Positions 43,465-52,756 are shown, counted from the first letter of the stretch. The stretch is DNA of 64,000 bases from Streptomyces sp. F63 (GCF_018070345.1 NZ_JAGPXX010000027.1:22843-86842); one strand, 5' to 3'. Numbers and translations: made by a program. The notes: a model not told the origin generated them from the sequence alone.

Positions 43465-43794
43465 TGAGGAACCCCCTGTATCGGGACGGCACAGCGGGCA
43501 CGGCGCCCCGAATGCTCGTCCACCCCGAGCGCCGCTCCCGGTCGCTCTGCCCCCTGCATCGGCACCGGCCCCCACCGGTGCTGAGCATCAGCGTACGGAT
43601 GCACTCCGACAAGTGAAGTGGATTGGCGAAAGTGTTCGCCCGGGACGTTCGACCTGTGTTCGCTGATACTTCTTGTGCAAGAAATCGACTGGGAATGCCG
43701 GATGTGCGCCCGGCGCACCCGGCGCCGTCCCCGCGCGCCGGACGGACACGGGCAGCCGCGGCGCGAGGCGGTGCGGCCGGCGGGCCGGCAGGGC
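43465..43794. other. Regulatory gap between galK and the NarL-type regulator
   Basis: 330 bp with a locally A+T-richer stretch (43600-43690). It holds TTCTTG-TG-CAAGAA (43670-43683) and three GTTCG cores (43634, 43647, 43658). No gene is seen. It is downstream of galK and upstream of the response regulator, so these sites most likely serve the latter. Confidence 0.5.
43632..43683. promoter_or_regulatory. Iterated GTTCG boxes and an inverted repeat upstream of the response regulator
   Basis: GTGTTCGC occurs at 43632-43639 and 43656-43663, with GTTCGA at 43647-43652 between, giving 11-13 bp spacing. TTCTTG-TG-CAAGAA at 43670-43683 is a 14-bp inverted repeat. Roughly one-turn spacing suggests a multimeric binder, possibly autoregulation. 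Confidence 0.35.
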
Positions 43795-44985
43795 TCAGGC
43801 CAGCCGGCGCGCACCCGCCGACGGCACGGCCGCGAAGACCCGGGGCTCGCGGTGCCCGGCCGCCGCGAAGGCCGCGGTGACCGCCTTCGTCACGGGCTCC
43901 GCCGCCGCCTCCTCGACCAGGGCGATCGCCGAACCGCCGAAGCCGCCGCCGGTCATCCGCGCGCCCAGCGCGCCCGCCGCGCACGCGGACTCCACCACCA
44001 GGTCCAGCTCGGGGCAGGACACCTCGAAGTCGTCGCGGAGGGAGGCGTGCCCGGCCGTGAGCAGCGGGCCGACGCCGCGGGCGTCCCCGGCCCCGAGACG
44101 GGCGGTGACCTCCTCGACCCGCCGGTTCTCGGTGACGACATGGCGCACCCGGCGGCGCAGCGTCCCGTCACCGAGCCGGGAGAGCGCTGCGTCCAGCTGA
44201 TCGGCCCCGATGTCCCGCAGGGCGGGTACGTCCAGCAGGACGGCGCCCTCCTCGCAGCTCGCGCGCCGTTCGGCGTAGGCGCTGTCCCCCAGGGCGTGCT
44301 GGACGCGGGTGTCCACGACCAGGAGCCGCAGCCCGGCGGCCGCGAGGTCGAAGGGCACCTGCCGCTGGGCCAGGTCGCGGGTGTCGAGGTGCAGGGCGTG
44401 GCCCGCGGTGCAGCACGCCGAGGCCGTCTGGTCCATGATGCCGCAGGGCATGCCGACGAAGACGTTCTCGGCGCGCTGCGCCAGCCGCGCCAGTTGCCAG
44501 GGCCGCAGCCCCAGTCCGTGGAGGTCGTTGAGCGCGAGCGCGGTGACGATCTCCAGGGCGGCGGAGGAGGACAGCCCGGCACCGACCGGGACGGTCGAAC
44601 TCACGTGCAGGTCCATACCGTTGACCGGGTGGCCCGCGTCGCGCAGGGCCCACACCACGCCGGCCGGGTACGCGGCCCAGCCGAGGCCGCCCGCGCCCGG
44701 CTCCAGGGCGTCGGCCCGCAGCTCCACCACGCCACCGGGCACATCGCCGGAGTGCAGGCGCAGTACGCCGTCGTCGCGGCGGGACACGGCGGCGCGGGCG
44801 GTGTGCGGGAGGGCCAGCGGCAGCACGTACCCGTCGTTGTAGTCGGTGTGCTCCCCGATGAGGTTGACGCGGCCGGGGGCCGCCCACAGCCCCTCGGGCT
44901 CGGAGCCGTACAGGGAGGCGAAGCTCTCGGTGAGCCGCCCGTCCGGCACGCCGTACGTCCCGTCGGTCGTCTGCTGGTCCGTCAC
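43795..44985 (-). CDS. galK: Galactokinase
   Basis: Phosphorylates galactose at C1 (Leloir pathway). It is 396 aa from GTG 44985, which overlaps the galE stop (GTGA). GHMP-kinase motifs: APGRVNLIGEHTDYNDGYVLP (galactokinase signature), PVGAGLSSSAALE (ATP loop) and RMTGGGFGGSAIALV. Catalytic Asp lies in CGIMDQTAS. Last gene of galT-galE-galK. Confidence 0.97.
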   Translation of the reverse strand: MTDQQTTDGTYGVPDGRLTESFASLYGSEPEGLWAAPGRVNLIGEHTDYNDGYVLPLALPHTARAAVSRRDDGVLRLHSGDVPGGVVELRADALEPGAGGLGWAAYPAGVVWALRDAGHPVNGMDLHVSSTVPVGAGLSSSAALEIVTALALNDLHGLGLRPWQLARLAQRAENVFVGMPCGIMDQTASACCTAGHALHLDTRDLAQRQVPFDLAAAGLRLLVVDTRVQHALGDSAYAERRASCEEGAVLLDVPALRDIGADQLDAALSRLGDGTLRRRVRHVVTENRRVEEVTARLGAGDARGVGPLLTAGHASLRDDFEVSCPELDLVVESACAAGALGARMTGGGFGGSAIALVEEAAAEPVTKAVTAAFAAAGHREPRVFAAVPSAGARRLA

Positions 44986-46121
44986 GCCTGCGCCGCTCTC
45001 CCGCTGGTGTCCTCCGCCGGCCCGCTGCCCGGCGTACGGCTGCCCGCCGCGTCGCTGTGCCCCCCGCCGTTCCGCCACCGGGCGAACTCCCAGGCGTCCC
45101 GGACGATATCGGCGAGCCCCGGGCGGGCGGGCTTCCAGCCCAGGCGGTCGTGGGCCCGCTCCGCGGAGGCGACGAGCACGGAAGGGTCGCCCGGGCGGCG
45201 CGGAGCGGCGGTCTCGGGGACCGGGTGCCCGGTGACCTCGCGGACGGTCTCGATCACGTCCCGGACGGAGAAGCCGTTGCCGTTGCCGAGGTTGCAGATC
45301 AGGTGCTCGCCCGGGGCCGCGCCGTCGAGGGCGAGGAGGTGCGCCTCGGCGAGGTCGGAGACGTGGATGTAGTCGCGGACGCAGGTGCCGTCCGGGGTCG
45401 GGTAGTCGTCGCCGTAGACGGAGACGGACTCCCGCAGGCCCAGCGCGACCCGCAGCACCAGCGGGATGAGGTGCGACTCGGGGTCGTGCAGCTCGCCGTA
45501 CAGGGCGCCGTCCGCGGCCCGGTGGGCGCCCGCGACGTTGAAGTAGCGCAGCGAGACGGCGGCGAGCCCGTGGGCGGCGCACTCTCCGCCGATCATGTGG
45601 TCGACGGCGAGCTTGGAGGCACCGTAGGGGCTGGTGGGCGCGGTGCGGTCGGTCTCGGCGACGGGCACGGACTCCGGGTCGCCGTAGGTGGCGGCGGTGG
45701 AGGAGAAGACGAGCCGGCGGACCCCGGCGGCGCGCATCGCGGCGAGCAGTTCCATGGTGCCGCCGACGTTGTTGCGCCAGTATTTCTCCGGGTCGGCCAC
45801 GGACTCCCCGACCTGGGAGAACGCGGCGAAGTGCAGCACCGCGTCGTACGAGCCGTCGAGCAGGCCCGCACCGGCCGGCGAGGTCAGGTCCTGGACGCGG
45901 CCCTCGATGAACCGGGCGCCGGCCGGGACCGCTTCGCGGTGGCCGGTGGACAGGTCGTCCAGCACGGTCACCCGGTGCCCGGCGTCGAGCAGTCGCGCCG
46001 CGACGACGCTCCCGACATAACCGGCTCCGCCGGTGACCAGGTAGGTCCGCCGGCCGCGGGGCTCTCCGGCCGCGCTCCCGTCCCTCGTCCCGCTGGTGTG
46101 CACGATCCCGCTCCCGTTCAC
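44982..46121 (-). CDS. galE: UDP-glucose 4-epimerase
   Basis: Interconverts UDP-galactose and UDP-glucose. It is 379 aa from GTG 46121, overlapping the galT stop. Short-chain-dehydrogenase fold: YLVTGGAGYVGS (NAD loop, residues 27-38), LDDLSTGHREAV, FSSTAATYGDPE (catalytic Ser/Thr) and SPYGASKLAVDHMI (Tyr-x-x-x-Lys). The extended N-terminus (about 25 residues) and a Gly/Ser-rich tail are extra compared with E. coli GalE. Confidence 0.97.
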   Translation of the reverse strand: MNGSGIVHTSGTRDGSAAGEPRGRRTYLVTGGAGYVGSVVAARLLDAGHRVTVLDDLSTGHREAVPAGARFIEGRVQDLTSPAGAGLLDGSYDAVLHFAAFSQVGESVADPEKYWRNNVGGTMELLAAMRAAGVRRLVFSSTAATYGDPESVPVAETDRTAPTSPYGASKLAVDHMIGGECAAHGLAAVSLRYFNVAGAHRAADGALYGELHDPESHLIPLVLRVALGLRESVSVYGDDYPTPDGTCVRDYIHVSDLAEAHLLALDGAAPGEHLICNLGNGNGFSVRDVIETVREVTGHPVPETAAPRRPGDPSVLVASAERAHDRLGWKPARPGLADIVRDAWEFARWRNGGGHSDAAGSRTPGSGPAEDTSGRAAQA

Positions 46122-47215
46122 TCGTCCGCCGCCTCACGCAGCCGTGCCGCCGCCGTCTCCGGCGGCACATCGTTGATGAACACCCTCATGCCGGACTCGG
46201 AACCCGCGAGGAACTTCAGCTTGCCGGAAGTGCGGCGGATGGTGAAGAGCTCAAGGTGGAGGGCGAAGTCCTCGCGCTGCGCGGAGCGTTCCTCCCAGCC
46301 GCGCAGCGGCGCCTGGTGCCAGCCGGAGATGTACGGCGTCGGGGGCTCGTCCGGGCCGAACACGCGGTCGAAGCGGCGCAGCAGGTCCAGATAGATCCGG
46401 GGGAACTCGGCGCGGGCCTGCTCACCGAGCGCGGGCAGGTCGGGCACCCGGCGGTTGGGGTAGAGGTGCACCTCGTACGGCCAGTGGGCGGCGTACGGCA
46501 CGAACGCCGTCCAGTGGTCGCCCTCCACGACGACGCGGCTGCCGTCCTTGCGCTCGTCCGCGACGGTGTCGTCGAACAGGTTGCCGCCCGTGCGCTCACG
46601 GTGGGCGGCGAGTGAGCGCAGAACGCGTTCGGTGTGCGGGGTGGTGAAGGGATAGGCGTAGATCTGGCCGTGCGGGTGCCCCAGGGTGACCCCGATCTCG
46701 CGGCCCCGGTTCTCGAAGCAGTAGACCTGCTCGACGCCGGGGCGCCGGGACAGTTCGGCGGTGCGGTCCGTCCAGGCGTCCAGGACGAGCCGGGCGCGCT
46801 CCTCGGTGAGATCGGCGAAGGAGGCGTCGTGGTCCGCGGTGAAGCAGACGACCTCGCAGCGGCCCGCGTCGCCGGTGAGGGACGGGAAGCGGTTCTCGAA
46901 CACGGCGACGTCGTAGTCGGCGGCGGGTATCTCCGTGAGCCGGTCCTCGCGGGACGGGCAGAGCGGGCAGGCGTCGGCCGGCGGGTGGTAGGTGCGGCCC
47001 TGGCGGTGGGAGGCGATGACGACGGAGTCGCCGAGGAAGGGGTCGCGGCGGATCTCCGAGGCGGTGGCGACGGCGCCGAGCGGCCGCCGGTCGGCGGCAT
47101 CGCGCGGGGCGCGGGCGCGGCCGGCCGTGGCCGGGCCGGTGGCGGCGCCGGCCGGGTCGCCGTCGTAGTAGATCAGCTCGCGGCCGTCCGCGAGCGTGGT
47201 CACCGTCTTCTTCAC
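46118..47215 (-). CDS. galT: Galactose-1-phosphate uridylyltransferase
   Basis: Exchanges UMP between UDP-glucose and galactose-1-phosphate. It is 365 aa from GTG 47215, AGGAG 8-12 nt upstream; the longer frame to 47269 runs through the promoter. Zn-binding ACPLCPSREDR (CxxC), VFENRFPSL, and the active-site triad GHPHGQIYAYPF are present. HWPYEVHLYPNRRV completes the second HIT-like domain. First gene of the gal operon. Confidence 0.97.
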   Translation of the reverse strand: MKKTVTTLADGRELIYYDGDPAGAATGPATAGRARAPRDAADRRPLGAVATASEIRRDPFLGDSVVIASHRQGRTYHPPADACPLCPSREDRLTEIPAADYDVAVFENRFPSLTGDAGRCEVVCFTADHDASFADLTEERARLVLDAWTDRTAELSRRPGVEQVYCFENRGREIGVTLGHPHGQIYAYPFTTPHTERVLRSLAAHRERTGGNLFDDTVADERKDGSRVVVEGDHWTAFVPYAAHWPYEVHLYPNRRVPDLPALGEQARAEFPRIYLDLLRRFDRVFGPDEPPTPYISGWHQAPLRGWEERSAQREDFALHLELFTIRRTSGKLKFLAGSESGMRVFINDVPPETAAARLREAADE

Positions 47216-47679
47216 CGAGGCTCCTAGCGACGTTCTCCCAGCAACGATAACAAACATAATCCAACACAACAGCGCAGAAGGAAACGGTTCGCTCGCGGGA
47301 GCGCGCTGAGGTCATGGCTCGGTGCCGTCCGTGGCCGGCAGCCCCCGGACACCCCGGGAACGCCGCGGGCCTGCCGCGGGCCTGCCGCGGGCCTGCCGCG
47401 GCCGGGGCGCCACCCGGCGGAGGGACCGCGCCGCCCGGGGCCGCGGTCGGCGCAACAGTCCGACGTCCGAGCGGAGTTGACGCCGTCTGCGGCTCAGGCC
47501 CGGCCGGGCCCGCCTCCGTCCGGGGCGTGGGCCGTCGGGAGGTCAGCCCGCCCGGGAGCCGAGTCGCGCACCTGCCTGCCGGGGACCCCGCCCGGGGAAA
47601 CCACCGGGAGGCGCGCCGCGCCTGCCGGGGCGGGGGCCGACGCACCGGCAGGCCGCCCCGCTCCGCGGCCGCGCCGGGC
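47216..47679. other. Intergenic region between the gal operon and the atypical regulator
   Basis: 464 bp. Apart from the gal promoter region it holds an 11-bp direct repeat (GCCTGCCGCGG, three copies near 47369-47402) and G+C-rich sequence. Open frames here have no family features. I see no gene. Confidence 0.55.
47245..47272 (-). promoter_or_regulatory. A+T-rich gal operon promoter/operator region
   Basis: Plus strand CGATAACAAACATAATCCAA and the following ACACAACA stand out against the G+C-rich surroundings. On the minus strand TATCGT (plus 47245-47250) could be the -10. Repeated ACAA/AACA units resemble sites of DeoR-type sugar regulators. Galactose-inducible gal promoters are known in Streptomyces; the exact boxes here are inferred. 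Confidence 0.4.
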
Positions 47680-48360
47680 TCAGTCCCCGTCCGGCCGGGA
47701 GGCCACCCGGTCCAGCAGCCCCGTCCGGGCCGCCAGCGCCGCCGCCTCCAGCCGGGAGCCGACCCCCAGTTTCATCAGGACCCGCTGCACGTGGGTGCGG
47801 GCCGTACTGGGCGCTATGCCCATACCCGCCGCGATGACCCGGGTGTCCTCGCCGTCCGCGACCCGCATCAGCACCTCGACCTCACGGGGGGTCAGGATGC
47901 GCAGCAGCCGCGTCGCCTCGTCGTCCGGCTGGGCCGCCGGGTTGAGGAGTTCCGCGAACGCCCCCTGGAGCAACTGCGGCGCCACCGCCGCCTCACCCGC
48001 ACGGGCCTTCACCATGGCCCGTTCCACACCCTCGATGCGCTCGTCCTGCCGTACGTAGCCGGAGGCGCCGGCCGCGAAGGCGGCCGCGATGCCGCGCGGA
48101 TTCGGCACCGGCCCCAGCACGACGACCGCGACCTGCGGCCGCTCCCGCCTGATCCGCACCACCGGGTCGAAGGCGCCGGGCTCCTCCGGAGCCGCGGTGC
48201 CCAGCAGGCACACGTCCGGCGCCCTGCTCACCACCAGGTCCGCCGCCCCCGCGCCCGGCGCCGCGGCGGCCAGCACGCGGTGCCCGCGCAGCTTGAGAGC
48301 CGAGGCCAACGCCTCGGCGAGCAAACGGTGGTCATCGACCACGATGAGCCGCACGCCCAT
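47680..48360 (-). CDS. Atypical NarL-type regulator lacking the phosphorylation residues
   Basis: 226 aa from ATG 48360 with GGAGGAG upstream. The receiver-like domain keeps the VVDDHRLLAEALAS start. However, the phosphoacceptor position reads PDVCLLG54TAA (Gly for Asp), the switch Thr is Gly (VVVLGP) and the conserved Lys is Gln (GYVRQDER). Phosphorylation by a histidine kinase is therefore not expected. The HTH is intact: ILTPREVEVLMRVADGEDTRV, then APSTARTHVQRVLMKLGV. Such phosphorylation-independent regulators in Streptomyces often control development or antibiotic genes, sometimes by binding small ligands. It is not paired with a kinase. Its target is unknown. Confidence 0.88.
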   Translation of the reverse strand: MGVRLIVVDDHRLLAEALASALKLRGHRVLAAAAPGAGAADLVVSRAPDVCLLGTAAPEEPGAFDPVVRIRRERPQVAVVVLGPVPNPRGIAAAFAAGASGYVRQDERIEGVERAMVKARAGEAAVAPQLLQGAFAELLNPAAQPDDEATRLLRILTPREVEVLMRVADGEDTRVIAAGMGIAPSTARTHVQRVLMKLGVGSRLEAAALAARTGLLDRVASRPDGD

Positions 48361-48675
48361 GAGCTCCTCCCCCATCCCCCGAGCCCCCGGCTCCCTTGCA
48401 CGGGGAAGCTACACGTTCGTGCGCCATCGCGCGCCCCTTACCTGGGAAAAGCGCCATGGACCGCCGGAATACCAGTCAATTCGGGACTGGATTGCGTCAG
48501 GCTCGGTCAGAGGAAGATCGTTCCGCGACGCTGCCGCGGACGGCCCGGCGGCAGCCCCGCAGCATCCCGCAGTACCCCGCGGCACGCCGCGGCACGCCGC
48601 GCGGGACGCGGAAAAGGCCCGGCCGACACGCCTTCCGCGCGCCCGCCGGGCCCCTCCGCCGTGGCGGAGGCGGGA
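48361..48675. other. Intergenic region with repeats and a hairpin
   Basis: 315 bp between the PQQ-propeller gene and the atypical regulator, both leftward. It contains iterated CCGCGGCACG units (48580-48600). The hairpin CCTCCGCC-GT-GGCGGAGG (48653-48670) just past the upstream stop is a possible terminator. No gene seen. Confidence 0.5.
48653..48670 (-). terminator. Hairpin after the PQQ-propeller gene
   Basis: 8-bp perfect stem CCTCCGCC/GGCGGAGG with a 2-nt minimal loop, starting 5 nt past the stop codon. Short, so only moderately convincing. Confidence 0.45.
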
Positions 48676-50685
48676 TCACTCGCCGCCGAAGACCACCAGC
48701 AGGTACTCCTTCCGGTCGAGGGAGGAGCTCCGTTCCGACATGAGCGTCTGGCCCATGTAGAGCCGGCCGCCCGCATAGAGCAGACGGACGTTCAGCGACG
48801 GCCGGTAGCCGGACTCCGTCTCGATGGAGTCCTTGGGGTTCTTCAGGTAGACCGTGCTCTTGAGCGTCTTCGGGTCGATGGCCATGACCTGGCCGCCCTG
48901 GTCGTAGGTGGGTTCCATGTAGGCGAGGAGCATGCCGTCCTCCATCTGAAGCGGCGTCATGACGCGGCGCCCGCCGGCCTCCGCCTTGCCCCTCGCCTTA
49001 CCGGTGTCCAGGTTGAAGGCGACGATCTCGTTGGTCCGCCCGTAGTCCTCCTCCTGGCTCTCGTGCTCCTCCGTGCCCATGTAGAGGGAGTCCTCGTCGA
49101 CGGCGGCCATCTTGCAGTCCTCCACCTCGACGGCGCTGCACCGGACCGTGTACTTGCCGTTCTCCGTGGAGATGCGGCTGCGCATCTTGCCCTTGTCGTC
49201 GATCGCGATGACGTCGGACGTGCCGACGGCACCGCCCGCGTCGACGCCGATCACGAGAGGGTCGGTGGAGATCACATGCACATAGTCGATGCCCTCGGGC
49301 ACCTCGTACGAGAACCGCGGCTTGCCGGAGGACGGGTCGAGCTTCTGCACCTCGATCTTCGGGGCGTCATAGCTGCCGCACTTGCGCACGGCGACCAGCC
49401 CGGTGCCGCCGCCGTAGCCGACGTCCTTGCAGTCCGAGGTCTGGTCGGGCCGCCACAGTTCCTTGCCGCTGCCGAGCTTCCACGCCGCGCCGCCGTAGAG
49501 GCCGCCGACGGCGACCACGTCCGGGCCAACCGTCACCTCGGAGAAGCGGATGTTCTCGTCACCGAGGGAAATCTGCTTCTCCCACAGCTTCTTGCCCGTG
49601 TCGATGTCGAAGACGGCGACCCGGCTGCACGGCTGGACACGGCCGTCGCCGCCGATCTTCCCGTCCTGGAAGAGAACCGCCGCCCTGCCGTCCTCGCTCG
49701 CGTGCTTGGAGCCCCAGCAGATCTGGCCGGCCAGTTCCAGGGTCCATTTCTCCTTGCCGTCGGACGTGTTGTAGCCGACCACGGAGTTGAGCGAGCCCTT
49801 GGCGAACACCTTGTCGGTCACCCAGAGGCCGTCCACCTTCGTGACGTCCGTGAGCTTGGGCTTGGCTACGGAGAAGAGCAGTTCGGCATCGGTCTTCGCG
49901 GGCTTCCCGCCGGCACCGCCGGTGCCGCTGCCACCGCTGCCGCTGCCGTCGTCTCCACCGGTGCCGCCGGAGGAACTGCCGGCCTCGTCCTTGCCCTTGC
50001 CCTCGTCCCCGCCGGCCGCGAGGAAGATCCCACCCCCGACGATCAGCAGAACGGCGACCGCCGCGGCGATGATGATCATCATGCGCTGCCTGCCGCCCCC
50101 GCCGCCGCCCTGGGGCGGCATGCCCGGGGCGGGCATCGGGCCGGTGGGCGGGTACATCGCGTACTGCTGCTGGCCGTACGGCTGCTGGCCCGGGTAACCG
50201 TACGGCTGCTGACCCGGATAGCCGTAGCCGGGCTGGGCCGGAGGCTGCTGCGGATACCCGTAACCGGGCTGCGCCCCCGGCGGCTGCTGAGGGTAGCCGT
50301 AACCGGGCTGCCCGCCCGGGGGCGGCGGAACCGGTGCGCCGAAGCCCCCGGCGGGCGGCGGCCCGGACGGGGCCGCAGGCGCCTGCGGGGGCTGCCCGGG
50401 CGGCGCCTGCGGGGGCTGCCCCGGAGGCTGCGGGGGCTGCCCGGCGGGCTGCGCCGGTTGCGGCGCGCCCATGCCGGGCTCCGGCGGGGCCGGTTCCGCC
50501 TCGGGCTCATTCCGCTTGGAGAGATCGGGCTTGGGGGCGTCCGGCGCGGCGGGGCCGGGGCCGGACGGAGGCGCCGGTGGCGGGCCGAAACCGCCGCCCT
50601 GGCCCTGCCCATCGGAACCGGAGTGGGAGTCGCCCCCGGGCGAGCCGGAGGGGGGCTGATGGGGCGGTTGAGGCGGCTGCGGCAT
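48676..50685 (-). CDS. Membrane-anchored PQQ-like beta-propeller protein with Pro/Gly/Tyr-rich N-terminus
   Basis: 669 aa from ATG 50685, AAGAGGAAAA upstream. Residues 1-200 are disordered Pro/Gln/Gly-rich with QPGYGYPQQPP-type repeats, cytoplasmic by topology. One TM follows (MMIIIAAAVAVLLIVGGGIFLAA, about 203-225), then a Gly/Ser linker. An extracytoplasmic seven- or eight-bladed propeller follows (blade motifs DGKEKWTLELAG, DIDTGKKLWEKQI, GSGKELWRPDQTSDC, NLDTGKARGKAE). Cysteines occur in pairs and may form disulfides. This architecture is widespread in Streptomyces, sometimes near kinases. Role unknown, possibly scaffolding or ligand sensing. Confidence 0.85.
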   Translation of the reverse strand: MPQPPQPPHQPPSGSPGGDSHSGSDGQGQGGGFGPPPAPPSGPGPAAPDAPKPDLSKRNEPEAEPAPPEPGMGAPQPAQPAGQPPQPPGQPPQAPPGQPPQAPAAPSGPPPAGGFGAPVPPPPGGQPGYGYPQQPPGAQPGYGYPQQPPAQPGYGYPGQQPYGYPGQQPYGQQQYAMYPPTGPMPAPGMPPQGGGGGGRQRMMIIIAAAVAVLLIVGGGIFLAAGGDEGKGKDEAGSSSGGTGGDDGSGSGGSGTGGAGGKPAKTDAELLFSVAKPKLTDVTKVDGLWVTDKVFAKGSLNSVVGYNTSDGKEKWTLELAGQICWGSKHASEDGRAAVLFQDGKIGGDGRVQPCSRVAVFDIDTGKKLWEKQISLGDENIRFSEVTVGPDVVAVGGLYGGAAWKLGSGKELWRPDQTSDCKDVGYGGGTGLVAVRKCGSYDAPKIEVQKLDPSSGKPRFSYEVPEGIDYVHVISTDPLVIGVDAGGAVGTSDVIAIDDKGKMRSRISTENGKYTVRCSAVEVEDCKMAAVDEDSLYMGTEEHESQEEDYGRTNEIVAFNLDTGKARGKAEAGGRRVMTPLQMEDGMLLAYMEPTYDQGGQVMAIDPKTLKSTVYLKNPKDSIETESGYRPSLNVRLLYAGGRLYMGQTLMSERSSSLDRKEYLLVVFGGE

Positions 50686-50932
50686 CAGTTTTCCTCTTCA
50701 CGCGGGCACATGGCCCGATATCGGTCTCCCCCGCGTCACCGGTGGGCGTGCAGCTCTCCGGAACGGAGCGAATCGGACACGAGGCCCGCCTGCCAACGGC
50801 AGGACGAGCAAGGCTCTTTGTATCACCAGGCCCGAACGGCGCAGCGGCTGCTTTCCGGGCTATCGAACAGCTGAGACCGGCCCGTGACGCGCTTGTTGCC
50901 GGGCCGCCACCGCCCCCGGCGGCGGTGCCGGT

Positions 50933-52756
50933 TCAGACCCCGTCGGCCAGTTCCAGCCAGCGGTTCTCCAACTCCTCGCGCTCCGCGACGAGTTCGCGGA
51001 GCTCCGCGTCGAGTTCGGCGACCTTCCCGAAGTCCGTGGCATGCTCCGCGATCCGGGCGTGCAGCCCGGACTCCTGCTCGCTGATGCGGTCCAGCCGGCG
51101 TTCGATGCGCTGGAGGTCCTTCTTCGCGGCGCGGGCGTCCTTGGTACCGGCTCCGCCCTGCGTCTTCTGCCGGGCCGCGGCGGGCGCCGCGGTGGCCGGG
51201 CCGGACGCCCGGTCCTGTTCGAGAACCCGCTGCCGGCGTTCCAGGTACTCGTCGATGCCGCGCGGCAGCATCCGCAGCGTGGCGTCACCGAGCAGGGCCA
51301 TGACGCGGTCCGTGGTGCGCTCCAGGAAGTAACGGTCGTGGCTGATGACCACCATGGAGCCGGGCCAGCCGTCGAGCAGGTCTTCGAGCTGGGTCAGCGT
51401 CTCGATGTCGAGGTCATTGGTTGGCTCGTCGAGGAAGAGGACATTGGGCTCGTCCATCAGCAGCCGCAGGATCTGCAGCCGGCGGCGCTCACCACCGGAG
51501 AGGTCGCCGACGGGCGTCCACTGCTTCTCCTTGGTGAAGCCGAACTTCTCGCAGAGCTGCGAGGCGGTCATCTCGCGGCCCTTGCCGAGATCGACCCGCT
51601 GCCGGATCCGCTCGACGGCCTCCAGCACCCGCCAGTCGCGGTCGAGTTCGGCGACCTCCTGGGAGAGATGGGCGAGCTTGACCGTCCTGCCGACCTTGAT
51701 CTTCCCGGCCGCGGGCTGCCGTTCGCCGTCGCTGTACGCGGCCTCCGCCAGCGCGCGCAGCAGCGAGGTCTTGCCGGCTCCGTTCACCCCCACCAGGCCG
51801 ACGCGGTCGCCCGGGCCGAGCTGCCAGGTGAGGTGCTTCAGCAGTTCCTTGTCACCGGCCCGTACGGTGACGTCCTCCAGCTCGAACACCGTCTTGCCGA
51901 GGCGGGAGTTGGCGAACCTCATCAGCTCCGCGGTGTCCCGCGGCGGCGGCACGTCGGCGATCAGCTCGTTGGCCGCCTCGATACGGAACCGCGGCTTGCT
52001 GGTGCGGGCCGGGGCACCGCGGCGCAGCCACGCCAGCTCCTTGCGCATCAGGTTCTGCCGCTTGGTCTCCTCGGTGGCGGCGATGCGCTCCCGCTCCGCC
52101 CGGGCGAAGACGTAGTCGGAGTAGCCGCCCTCGTACTCGTGGACGGCGCCGCGCTGGACGTCCCACATGCGGGTGGCGACCTGGTCGAGGAACCAGCGGT
52201 CGTGGGTGACCACCACCAGGGCGGAACGGCGGGCCCGGAGATGGCCGGCGAGCCAGGAGATCCCCTCGACGTCGAGGTGGTTCGTCGGCTCGTCGAGGAC
52301 GATCAGATCCTGCTCCGCGATGAGGAGCTTGGCGAGGGCGATCCGGCGGCGCTCGCCGCCGGAGAGGGGACCGATGACCGTGTCGGGGCCCTGCGGGAAG
52401 CCCGGCATGTCCAGACCGCCGAAGAGACCGGTGATGATGTCGCGGATCCGCGCGTTGCCCGCCCACTCGTGATCGGCGAGATCACCGATGACCTCCTGGC
52501 GGACCGTGGCCGCCGGATCCAGCGAGTCGTGCTGCGTCAGCACACCGAGGCGCAGACCGCCCGCGTGGGTGACCCGGCCGTCGTCGGGGGTCTCCAGCTT
52601 GGCGAGGATCCGGATGAGGGTGGTCTTGCCGTCACCGTTGCGGCCGACGACGCCGATCCGGTCGCCCTCGCTGACGCCGAGGGAGACGCCGTCGAGCAGG
52701 GCACGCGTGCCGTACACCTTTCCGACGGCTTCCAGATTGACGAGGTTCGTGGCCAT
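50933..52756 (-). CDS. ABC-F family ATPase (Uup-like)
   Basis: 607 aa from ATG 52756 with CAGGAG 5-10 nt upstream. Two ABC cassettes without TM helices: Walker A GRNGDGKTTLIRIL and GVNGAGKTSLLRAL; signatures GPLSGGERRRIALAKLL and GDLSGGERRRLQILRLL; Walker B LIVLDEPTNHLDVEG and VLFLDEPTNDLDIET. The inter-cassette linker (KRQNLMRKELAWLRRGAPAR) and a C-terminal coiled coil (DLQRIERRLDRISEQESGLH) indicate the Uup branch. ABC-F proteins act on ribosomes, and Uup-type ones also bind branched DNA. Not obviously an antibiotic-resistance type. Confidence 0.95.
   Translation of the reverse strand: MATNLVNLEAVGKVYGTRALLDGVSLGVSEGDRIGVVGRNGDGKTTLIRILAKLETPDDGRVTHAGGLRLGVLTQHDSLDPAATVRQEVIGDLADHEWAGNARIRDIITGLFGGLDMPGFPQGPDTVIGPLSGGERRRIALAKLLIAEQDLIVLDEPTNHLDVEGISWLAGHLRARRSALVVVTHDRWFLDQVATRMWDVQRGAVHEYEGGYSDYVFARAERERIAATEETKRQNLMRKELAWLRRGAPARTSKPRFRIEAANELIADVPPPRDTAELMRFANSRLGKTVFELEDVTVRAGDKELLKHLTWQLGPGDRVGLVGVNGAGKTSLLRALAEAAYSDGERQPAAGKIKVGRTVKLAHLSQEVAELDRDWRVLEAVERIRQRVDLGKGREMTASQLCEKFGFTKEKQWTPVGDLSGGERRRLQILRLLMDEPNVLFLDEPTNDLDIETLTQLEDLLDGWPGSMVVISHDRYFLERTTDRVMALLGDATLRMLPRGIDEYLERRQRVLEQDRASGPATAAPAAARQKTQGGAGTKDARAAKKDLQRIERRLDRISEQESGLHARIAEHATDFGKVAELDAELRELVAEREELENRWLELADGV

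Noticed and set aside
43795..46170. Apparent 791-codon fusion frame covering galK and part of galE
   Set aside because: Its first half is an out-of-frame reading of galE. The real galK starts at GTG 44985, overlapping the galE stop.
47314..50874. 1186-codon open frame on the plus strand
   Set aside because: Runs antisense through the atypical regulator and the PQQ-propeller gene; composition is a shadow of those genes.
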